Shown piece after piece: positions 57,212 to 64,000 of a DNA stretch of 64,000 bases (within the stretch, counting starts at the first letter, position 1; the number at the start of each line of letters is the position of its first letter). The stretch lies in assembly GCA_022565595.1 (NCBI GenBank), contig JAIUML010000002.1, forward strand, positions 62,001 to 126,000. The letters are read 5' to 3'. The notes beneath the pieces were generated by a model. The model was not told the DNA's origin and made no database searches. It saw nothing but the letters and a program-made list of their open reading frames with translations. Made by a program: the position numbers and the translations under genes. The DNA comes from Saccharospirillum sp. Its GTDB lineage: Bacteria > Pseudomonadota > Gammaproteobacteria > Pseudomonadales > Natronospirillaceae.

Positions 57212-58426
57212 TTACCCCTCCAATCGTTCGATCAGTGTTGCGATACCCATGCCACCGCCCACACACATACAGACCAGCCCATAGCGTTGCTGCCGGGCTT
57301 CCAGTTCATCCAGCACGGTGCCGATCAGCATGGCACCGGTGGCCCCCAGCGGGTGCCCCATGGCAATGGCACCGCCGTTGACGTTAACGCGTGCGGGGTC
57401 GATATCCAGTTCCTGCTGACAACGCAACACCACCGAGGCAAAGGCTTCGTTGATTTCCCAGAGGTCGATGTCCTGGGCGTTTAAACCGGCTCGAGCCAGG
57501 GCTTTTCTGGCGGCAGGTGCCGGCCCGGTCAACATAATGGTGGGCTCACTACCCACCACAGCCGTGCTGACCACTCGCGCTCGAGGTTGCCAGCCCCAGC
57601 GTTTGGCCTGGGCCTCATTGCCAACCAACACCAGGGCCGCGCCATCGGCCAGGCCCGAGGAATTACCGGCATGATGGCAGTGCTCTATTTGCGCAACCTC
57701 AGGGTATTTGGCACGGGCGACATCGTTGAAGCCCATGCCACCCAGGTTAGCGAAAGAGGGCTTCAAACCAGCCAGGCCTGCAACGTCGGTGTCCGGCCGA
57801 ATAGTTTCATCCTGCGCCAGAATGGTCTGGCCGGTTGCATCCAGCACCGGCAACACTGACCGACCAAAGGCACCGCGCTGCCAGGCTGCTGCGGCCTTGT
57901 GATGGGAGGCTGCGGCATAGGCATCGAGCTCCTCGCGCGTGAAGCCCCCGAGAGTGGCGATCAGATCGGCGCCAATGCCCTGTGGCATAAAGCCGGTTCG
58001 ATCGTTGGTTTCCGGGTCCAACGCCCAGGGGCCACCATCACTGAGAATAGGCACACGAGACATGCATTCAAAGCCACCGGCCACGACCAGATCCTCCCAG
58101 CCGGAGCGTACTTTCATGGCCGCCAGATTCACCGCTTCCGCGCCCGAAGCACAAAACCGGTTCAGGGTGACACCGGCAACGTCGGTATCCCAGCCGGCGT
58201 AAAGGCTGGCGATTTTCGCGACATCGCCGCCCTGATCCCCAATGGCCGACACACAGCCCAGCACGACATCATCAATGGCGGCGGTATCCACCGGGTTGCG
58301 CTCGACCAGGGCTTGCATCAGCCCGGCCACCAGTTGAATGGGTTTGACTTCATGAAGAGCACCGCCGGGCTTACCGCGCCCACGTGGGGTGCGAACGGCG
58401 TCAAAGATCAGCGCATCCGGAGTCAT
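57212..58426 (-). CDS. Acetyl-CoA C-acyltransferase (thiolase)
   Basis: 404 aa. Last step of beta-oxidation. Nucleophile C92 ([15 protein letters not shown]), [15 protein letters not shown] with the base His and a second Cys in [13 protein letters not shown]. It is the first gene of the thiolase/hydratase-dehydrogenase/dehydrogenase/racemase operon, with no gene between it and the AraC regulator except 83 bases. Confidence 0.94.
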   Translation of the reverse strand: MTPDALIFDAVRTPRGRGKPGGALHEVKPIQLVAGLMQALVERNPVDTAAIDDVVLGCVSAIGDQGGDVAKIASLYAGWDTDVAGVTLNRFCASGAEAVNLAAMKVRSGWEDLVVAGGFECMSRVPILSDGGPWALDPETNDRTGFMPQGIGADLIATLGGFTREELDAYAAASHHKAAAAWQRGAFGRSVLPVLDATGQTILAQDETIRPDTDVAGLAGLKPSFANLGGMGFNDVARAKYPEVAQIEHCHHAGNSSGLADGAALVLVGNEAQAKRWGWQPRARVVSTAVVGSEPTIMLTGPAPAARKALARAGLNAQDIDLWEINEAFASVVLRCQQELDIDPARVNVNGGAIAMGHPLGATGAMLIGTVLDELEARQQRYGLVCMCVGGGMGIATLIERLEG

Positions 58427-58509
58427 GACAGGCCTCTGTTAGTGATCGTTATTGTTGGTTGGGAAACAAGCCTAGTGGATGAAAGAATCGACGCCAATGA
58501 CCGATATGG

Positions 58510-59571
58510 TCACTTTTTTTGATATATTCGATCACCCGTTACTTGAATGCTCCTTTGCCGAACCGCACCGGGGTTTTCACCCGTCCAGCCTTGAAAGGCC
58601 CGGTGAAAGGCACTGGCCTCGGAAAAGCCCAGGGTTTGAGCGATGTGATGCAGTGAGGCATCCGTCGACTTCAGCAGATAAATGGCCCGTGTCTTGCGCC
58701 ATTGATCCTTCAAGCGCTGAAAGCCAGTGCCCTCCTCTCGCAAGCGGCGGCGCAACGTCGAGGCGCTCAGATTCAGCAATGTTGCGGCGGCAGTCTGGTC
58801 AAGGGCGGCAGGATGCTCATGGGTACTGAATAGATGGCGAAGCTGCTGGGCCAGTTGGTCGTGCCGCCGATAGTGCGTCAAGAGAAAAGCCGGCGCCTGG
58901 CTCAGGAATTCCGTCAGTTGTTCCACCGTGCGCTGAACCGGCAAATCCAGATAGGCAGCATTAAAATAAAAGGCACTGACGGTTTGCTCGCAAACCGGCT
59001 GACAACCATAAATCTGCGGGTACTCATCCCCATAAGGCGGTGCCACAAAGCCCAACTCAACCCGCTCCAGTTGCAGCGGAGTATCAACCAGCCAACTGAA
59101 CCAGCGCCACCAGATGATCAACAGCGAATCGATAAAGACGCGTCGGTCCAGTGATGATTGATCCGTCAAAGCGACTTCCAGTCTCGCCAGCCCATGGGTT
59201 TCGGTGAACTGGATGACCAATGCCTCCGACACCAGACCATAGAACTGCGCACTGCGTTGCAGCGCACGGCGCAAGGTACCTGCCCCCAGTATGGCGTGAT
59301 TGGCCATGGCAAAGGTGCCCGCCTTCATCCGCTGGGTGCTGAAACCGCCGGTTTCATCATCCATAGAGCGCCACTGCTCTCCCAGCCAGCGCCCAAAGCC
59401 CAGGCTATCGCTGCGCCCCTGCCCCGCCAAAATGGCCTCAGGCTGCAAACCGTACTCCAGCATCAAGGGTTCAACCGTCACGCCTTTGGACTGGGCCGCG
59501 AGCGCATGAGCCTGAATGATGGTGTTGGGTACAGTCGGCATGCTATTGTCCGAAATTAAAAAGGCGTCCAT
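58510..59571 (-). CDS. AraC-family transcriptional regulator
   Basis: 353 aa. N-terminal ligand-binding region (~15-205) of the kind found in OruR/ArgR-type AraC proteins, then two helix-turn-helix motifs at ~265-345 (TAAATLLNLSASTLRRRLREEGTGFQRLKDQWRKTRAIYLL and HHIAQTLGFSEASAFHRAFQGWTGENPGAVR). It lies just upstream of the thiolase gene in the same orientation, so it is the likely local regulator of that operon; the ligand may be a fatty-acid or branched acyl-CoA (inference). A start at ATG 59541 is an alternative. Confidence 0.85.
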   Translation of the reverse strand: MDAFLISDNSMPTVPNTIIQAHALAAQSKGVTVEPLMLEYGLQPEAILAGQGRSDSLGFGRWLGEQWRSMDDETGGFSTQRMKAGTFAMANHAILGAGTLRRALQRSAQFYGLVSEALVIQFTETHGLARLEVALTDQSSLDRRVFIDSLLIIWWRWFSWLVDTPLQLERVELGFVAPPYGDEYPQIYGCQPVCEQTVSAFYFNAAYLDLPVQRTVEQLTEFLSQAPAFLLTHYRRHDQLAQQLRHLFSTHEHPAALDQTAAATLLNLSASTLRRRLREEGTGFQRLKDQWRKTRAIYLLKSTDASLHHIAQTLGFSEASAFHRAFQGWTGENPGAVRQRSIQVTGDRIYQKK

Positions 59572-59708
59572 AGCCTATCACACAGCAACCTGCCAGAGCT
59601 CGACATCCAGGTCGCACTCCCCTGCGTAAAACCTCGACAAGTGCTATAGCCAATGCTTACCGACATCTGCGCCGGACGTATCTCTCTGGTCGCTCGAGGA
59701 AAAACCTG

Positions 59709-61448
59709 ATGTTCCAGACCAAATCAAAAATTGCCGAGAAATCGATTCAACAAAGCACCATTGCGGTGGTGACCATTGACGACCAGAACCGCGTCATTTC
59801 GTACAACTCGGCAGCAGAAACCTTGTGGGGCTACCAGGAAACAGAGGTATTGGGCCAAAACGTCAAGATGCTGGTGCCCTCACAACACCGCAAAAACCAC
59901 GACCAGTACGTCAATCGCCACCGATCAGAAGGCGACGACCGCATTGTAGGCTCCGCTGTCGAACTCGAAATTGAACGCAAGGACGGCAGCACCACCTGGA
60001 TCAACATTACCTTGTCTCAGGTGAAGATTGGCAGCCGAAAATTTTACACCGCTTTCGCGCGCGACTGCTCCAAAGAGCGCGAAGAACGTTTCGCTGTGGA
60101 GCAGGTACTGGCCCAGGCCAACGACGCCGTAGTCACGATCAACGAAGAGAATCACATCATTTTCTGCAACCAGGCGGCTGTCGATCTCTGGGGCTACAGC
60201 GAGCAGGAAATGCTCGGCCAGAACGTGCGCATGCTGGTCAGTGACGAGCACAAGAGCAATCACGATGGCTACGTCAATCGTAATCGTGAAACCGGCATCA
60301 ACCGCATCATCGGCAAGCCCGTTGAGTTACCTGTTCATTGCAAGAATGGTCAGCTCAAATGGGGCTTGTTTACCCTGGCGCGGGTGGTGACAGGGAAGCG
60401 TGTCTTATTCACCGCCTTCGTCAAAGATGTTACCGAAGAAGTCGAACGCCGCGATGAAATGGCCATGCTGTCTCTGGTTGCTAACGAAACCAGTAACGCG
60501 GTAGTGATCACCAACGCACAAGGCGAAATTGTCTACGTCAACAACGGCTTCACTCAAATGACCGGTTATCATCCCGACGAGGTCAAAGGGCGTATTCCAG
60601 GCAGCTTTCTGCAAGGCCCCGATACCGACCCAGAAACGGTCAAGCGCATCAGCGAAAAGCTGGCGCAGCGGGAATCCTTTTACGAGGAGATTCTTAACTA
60701 CGACAACCACGACAAACCCTACTGGATTGCACTGTCCATCAACCCGGTCTTTGATGATCAGGGTAAAGTCACTCAATATGTCTCCGTTCAGGCGGACATC
60801 ACCGCAACCAAACAACAGGCCAAGGACTCTTTTGACCGCCTCGGCTTGATGGACGAAGCCTTGATGGTCATAGAATGGGATGCCCAGGGTAAGCTTGCCC
60901 ATTACAATGAACTGTTTGAATCACGCGCCGGCAAAAAAGACGCTGTCGCAAAAGCCAGCGCCCACATCTGGTCACAAATCGAAACGCATCGCCAACACAC
61001 CAAAACTGGGCAAAGCAAACTCATCGTTAGCTTCACTGACCATCAGGGCGTAGAGCGCGCCTTCGATGCCCGCCTGAGCCAGCTGAATGACTTCGAGGGA
61101 AATGTCACCCGCTACGTGATGTTCGGAGTCGACATCACTGATCGCCAGGCCGCTGTACGTGAAACCAATCAGGCCATGCAAGAGTTGAAAACCGTCGGTG
61201 AGGAAATCGGCAACATCATCGGCAGTATTTCCGGCATTGCTGCTCAGACCAACCTGCTCGCCTTGAACGCGGCCATTGAAGCCGCCCGAGCGGGTGATGC
61301 AGGCCGTGGTTTTGCTGTGGTCGCATCGGAAGTGCGCACCCTGGCGGCCAACTCCTCTGACGCCGCCGACAAGATTTCTGGCCTGGTGGGGGTCACACGG
61401 GAGCGTATTGATCAGCTAGCAGACTCCTTGCGCAAGATAAACGATTAA
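59709..61448 (+). CDS. Soluble PAS-type chemoreceptor
   Basis: 579 aa without membrane segments. Four PAS domains in a row, ~10-120 ([26 protein letters not shown]), ~130-250 ([27 protein letters not shown]), ~255-375 ([21 protein letters not shown]) and a weaker one ~385-490, then a short MCP signalling hairpin ([37 protein letters not shown], ~505-560). The PAS pairs are nearly repeats of each other. It resembles BdlA-type soluble receptors that sense redox or internal signals. It opens the signalling cluster. Confidence 0.88.
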   Translation: MFQTKSKIAEKSIQQSTIAVVTIDDQNRVISYNSAAETLWGYQETEVLGQNVKMLVPSQHRKNHDQYVNRHRSEGDDRIVGSAVELEIERKDGSTTWINITLSQVKIGSRKFYTAFARDCSKEREERFAVEQVLAQANDAVVTINEENHIIFCNQAAVDLWGYSEQEMLGQNVRMLVSDEHKSNHDGYVNRNRETGINRIIGKPVELPVHCKNGQLKWGLFTLARVVTGKRVLFTAFVKDVTEEVERRDEMAMLSLVANETSNAVVITNAQGEIVYVNNGFTQMTGYHPDEVKGRIPGSFLQGPDTDPETVKRISEKLAQRESFYEEILNYDNHDKPYWIALSINPVFDDQGKVTQYVSVQADITATKQQAKDSFDRLGLMDEALMVIEWDAQGKLAHYNELFESRAGKKDAVAKASAHIWSQIETHRQHTKTGQSKLIVSFTDHQGVERAFDARLSQLNDFEGNVTRYVMFGVDITDRQAAVRETNQAMQELKTVGEEIGNIIGSISGIAAQTNLLALNAAIEAARAGDAGRGFAVVASEVRTLAANSSDAADKISGLVGVTRERIDQLADSLRKIND

Positions 61449-61613
61449 ACGCTTCATCGATAAGGCGTGGTCGGAGTTCACTGGCAGGGTACAAAAGGGC
61501 TCCATTTCTGTTGAGCAAACGCTCTCTAGACTCGATTCGAACTGGAGGACTTTTTCTGTTATTTGCTACATACTATGCTAATTTAAATATCAGCACGGAA
61601 AAGAGGACAAATC

Positions 61614-62003
61614 ATGAATACTCTGGAGAAGGTGTTGTACGTTGAGGACGATCCGGATATTCGTGAAATCGCAACACTGGCACTGGGTGATATTGGTGGG
61701 TTAACGGTCAAGGTCTGCGAATCCGGCAAACAAGCCCTAAAAGAAGTGGATGCCTTTGGCCCGCAGTTGATCCTGCTGGATGTGATGATGCCAGATATGA
61801 ACGGCCCAGAAACCTTACAGGCTCTACACCACCAAAATTCGGTGAGAGCATCGACCGTCGTAGCCTTTATGACGGCGAAAGTTCACTCTGATGACCTTAT
61901 CAAGTATCGGGAAATGGGGGTAAATGACGTTATCGCCAAGCCATTCGATCCAATGACCCTGGCAGACGAATTGCGCAGTCTCTGGAGGCGCTTTAATGGC
62001 TAA
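61614..62003 (+). CDS. Single-domain response regulator
   Basis: 129 aa, only a receiver: acidic EDD at 11-13, phospho-acceptor D56 (QLILLDVMMPDMNGPETLQAL), Thr in FMTAKVHSD and Lys in VIAKPFDP. It overlaps the next gene by 8 bases and is preceded by GAGGACAAATC, a good ribosome site. No kinase is visible between this gene and the window end, so the donor is probably the protein starting at 63789 or a distant one. Confidence 0.88.
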   Translation: MNTLEKVLYVEDDPDIREIATLALGDIGGLTVKVCESGKQALKEVDAFGPQLILLDVMMPDMNGPETLQALHHQNSVRASTVVAFMTAKVHSDDLIKYREMGVNDVIAKPFDPMTLADELRSLWRRFNG

Positions 62004-63660
62004 AGCCTCTGCAGACACCATGCTTTTAGCGAGACTCACTGATCTAAAGGCAGCTTATCGAAAACGATTGCTGTTTGACCTTGAACAGATTAATCAGCTT
62101 GTAAAGGCTTGCACTCAACCACCGCACACACCAGATATGCAAGCCTTACACGCGGCCTTACACAAGCTCGCTGGCTCAGCGGGTACCTTTGGTTTCGCCG
62201 AATTGGGTCAACAAGCCCGACGGCTTGAACAAGTCGTGTCAAACGCTATCGAGGCGAGTACTCCCCCAGACAAACCCCTCGAGGTATCCGGTTGGACTAA
62301 ACAACTCCAAAATGCCCTCAAGGCCGACGAAAACAGAAACGCAACACGCGGCGTTGAATCCAGCGAATTAAAAAAAGATCACAGCAAGCATCGGGTATGG
62401 CTGGTGGAGCGCGACACCATACTCGCCGACTATATTCGACAACAACTGAACACCTTTGGTTTTCAGGTAGAATACTTTATCGATTCAGAAGAGCTACTGG
62501 CTTGCGCCAAAGCACCTCCTGACCTGCTGTTGGTCGATCACCGTGCTGGCCGACGATCAGAAATACTGAAGGACCCGGAACGATACTGGCAGGATCGACT
62601 GGCAAACTTGAATTGCCCCATCGTGTTCACTGGTGCCGAAGAAGGTTTCAAGGCCAGACTCCAGGCGGTGCGCAATGGTGGCAGTGGTTATTTTGCCAAG
62701 CCTTTGGATGTGCCTCAATTGGCGGCCTATGTAGCCTCCTTGTTGCAGGAAACCCGCCTTGAACCCGAGCGGGTACTGATCGTTGAAGACGATGACGAGT
62801 TAGCCCAATACTGCCAAACTGCCCTGGTACAGGCTGGCATGGTGGTCAAATGCCTAAGCCACCCCAAAGACCTGATTCAAACAGCCAGTGACTTTGGGCC
62901 AGAGCTGGTGCTGATGGACCTCTGGTTACCTGAGGCTACAGGCGCAGAAATGGCCATGATGCTCTCGCAGACTGACCGCTGGGCACAACTGCCCATCGTC
63001 TACTTATCGGCGGAGCAAAATGCCGAGTTGCGGTCACATGCGCTATCGATGGGGGGCGATGCTTTTCTGGATAAACCCATCGACCCAGCACTGCTGGTCA
63101 AGGTATGCCGAAGCCGAGTGCGGCGTCTACGTAACCTGCAACAAGCCATGAACCGTGATGGCTTGACCGGGCTGGTTAAGCACGCAAGTTTTAAAGAAGC
63201 ACTACTCAAGGAGTGGGCCTATACGCAGCGCCACCCCAGAGCCTACAGTGTGGTGATGCTAGATATTGATCATTTTAAGTCCGTCAATGATACATATGGT
63301 CACGCGGTGGGCGATCTGGTGATTGCGGCTGTCGGGACCTTACTGCGCCAGCATTTTCGCACTACTGATACCCTTGCTCGCTACGGCGGCGAGGAATTTG
63401 CTCTGATATTACCGGACTGCACCTCAAGCAAGGCAGCAGAACTGGTCAATGGCCTGCGCACCGCGTTTCAGGCCATTCAGTTCCTGGATGGCGACACCTC
63501 CTTTTCCTGCACCCTATCTGCAGGCGTCGCAGATAATCTGAGATTTCCTGATGAACCGGCCGAGGGGCTGCTCGAACAGGCTGACCAGGCTCTGTATCAG
63601 GCCAAAAATGACGGCAGGAATCGCGTTTGCTTAAGTGCAAATGAATCCGTTTTGAAGTAA
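61996..63660 (+). CDS. Hpt-REC-REC-GGDEF diguanylate cyclase
   Basis: 554 aa. Order: Hpt domain with H56 (LHKLAGSAGTFGF), receiver 1 with D181 (DLLLVDHRAG, weaker), receiver 2 with D308 (ELVLMDLWLP; RVLIVEDDDE at its start), then GGDEF: DGLTGLVKHASF, DIDHFKSVNDTYGHAVGD, GGEEF at 464-468. An I-site RTTD (455-458) sits five residues before it, so product inhibition is likely. It should make c-di-GMP under phosphorelay control. It is coupled to the receiver gene upstream. Confidence 0.9.
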   Translation: MAKASADTMLLARLTDLKAAYRKRLLFDLEQINQLVKACTQPPHTPDMQALHAALHKLAGSAGTFGFAELGQQARRLEQVVSNAIEASTPPDKPLEVSGWTKQLQNALKADENRNATRGVESSELKKDHSKHRVWLVERDTILADYIRQQLNTFGFQVEYFIDSEELLACAKAPPDLLLVDHRAGRRSEILKDPERYWQDRLANLNCPIVFTGAEEGFKARLQAVRNGGSGYFAKPLDVPQLAAYVASLLQETRLEPERVLIVEDDDELAQYCQTALVQAGMVVKCLSHPKDLIQTASDFGPELVLMDLWLPEATGAEMAMMLSQTDRWAQLPIVYLSAEQNAELRSHALSMGGDAFLDKPIDPALLVKVCRSRVRRLRNLQQAMNRDGLTGLVKHASFKEALLKEWAYTQRHPRAYSVVMLDIDHFKSVNDTYGHAVGDLVIAAVGTLLRQHFRTTDTLARYGGEEFALILPDCTSSKAAELVNGLRTAFQAIQFLDGDTSFSCTLSAGVADNLRFPDEPAEGLLEQADQALYQAKNDGRNRVCLSANESVLK

Positions 63661-63788
63661 GGCGATCATCATGAAAATACTGCCAATACCCGAGGGACAT
63701 GCCAGCAACAGGATGGACCTGTAAATTGCAGTAGCGCCAACAGTGACAGTGGCGAGTTTTTTATTCTACTACCCAAGGAATCTGTTGA

Positions 63789-64000
63789 ATGAATATGCCA
63801 TTGAGCCTAAGAGTAATACTACTCGTGCTCCTTTCCATCGGCACATTAATCGGTGGCATACTGCTGACCGTCTATCAATTGGAAATAGCCAATTACGAGG
63901 AAGTGGTCACAGACCGCAATGTCGCAGAGCTAAATCGACTCTCCACTGAACTTGAACTCACCCAACAGCAACGGGTGCTGGGATTGGAAGCTTTTGCGTC
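63789..64000 (+). CDS. N-terminus of a membrane signalling protein (cut by window edge)
   Basis: 70 residues are visible. One membrane helix (LRVILLVLLSIGTLIGGILLTVYQL, ~7-31), then a charged periplasmic start (EIANYEEVVTDRNVAELNRLS...). AAGGA lies 13 bases upstream. The position, 128 bases after the GGDEF gene, and the layout suggest a membrane sensor (kinase, cyclase or chemoreceptor) for this cluster; the family cannot be seen. Confidence 0.6.
   Translation, partial: MNMPLSLRVILLVLLSIGTLIGGILLTVYQLEIANYEEVVTDRNVAELNRLSTELELTQQQRVLGLEAFA

Noticed and set aside
63671-63724. 17-codon open frame after the GGDEF gene, with AAGG upstream
   Set aside because: Too short to judge; no hairpin or attenuator pattern around it.
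1-64000. CRISPR array, prophage, insertion sequence or integron
   Set aside because: No regularly spaced direct repeats, no transposase, integrase or phage structural genes were seen.

Overview
This 64 kb window is chromosomal DNA of a Gram-negative gammaproteobacterium. Gene order in several blocks is close to that of Pseudomonas and Oceanospirillales-type marine bacteria: mazG-relA-cysM, the nadB/rseC-mucD-lepA-lepB-DUF4845-rnc-era-recO-acpS block, purL divergent from mltF, and lipA-lipB-ybeD-dacA-rlpA-mltB-rodA-mrdA-rlmH-rsfS-nadD-proA. The differences from Pseudomonas (no algU-mucA-mucB, no pdxJ and no rlmD where expected) argue against Pseudomonas itself. A Saccharospirillum/Reinekea/Marinobacter-like lineage is a guess. 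I see no rRNA, tRNA, prophage, insertion sequence or CRISPR array. Almost all of the DNA is tightly packed core genes.

Layout. 1-8.7 kb: a VanZ-like membrane protein (cut by the window edge), a GNAT acetyltransferase, mazG, relA and cysM, then the hybrid sensor kinase gacS/barA. 8.3-17.7 kb (minus strand): acpS, a GAF-GGDEF diguanylate cyclase, recO, era, rnc, a DUF4845 protein, lepB, lepA, a DegP/MucD-type protease and rseC. 17.8-23.1 kb: nadB, the sdhE-ygfX pair, ygfZ, an HDOD protein, a YkgJ-type cysteine-cluster protein and a YbfF-like esterase. 23.1-23.6 kb: a gene-free stretch with two large palindromic elements. 23.6-33.4 kb: purL with a coupled small membrane protein, mltF, a beta-barrel protein coupled to purU, a DksA variant, an unknown protein, a PilH-like receiver and a short TetR regulator. 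33.5-44.5 kb (minus strand): lipoate synthesis, cell-wall elongation, ribosome maturation, NAD and proline genes. 44.6-51.0 kb: a DedA-type protein with a degenerate second half, a LON-domain protein, two unknown genes, an ScfR-type regulator coupled to minC, then minD-minE. 51.2-64 kb: a transmembrane chemoreceptor, a four-gene beta-oxidation operon that includes an alpha-methylacyl-CoA racemase with a divergently oriented AraC regulator alongside, and a signalling cluster (soluble PAS chemoreceptor, single-domain receiver, Hpt-REC-REC-GGDEF protein, start of a membrane protein).

How the parts fit. The lip/rod cluster joins lipoylation to lateral-wall synthesis (PBP2, RodA, PBP5-type carboxypeptidase, two lytic transglycosylases). 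The min genes place the division site. Stress and global control are represented by RelA, a DksA variant, GacS and the DegP-like protease. Two diguanylate cyclases, two chemoreceptors and three response-regulator or phosphorelay proteins point to a motile or surface-responsive lifestyle. Points most worth a second look: the missing sigma-E/anti-sigma genes between nadB and rseC, the GGDEF gene sitting where pdxJ is expected, the DksA with two of four zinc cysteines, the GacS H-box Cys substitution, the palindromic element family (one copy splits minC from minD), the ScfR-minC coupling and the Hpt-REC-REC-GGDEF cluster.
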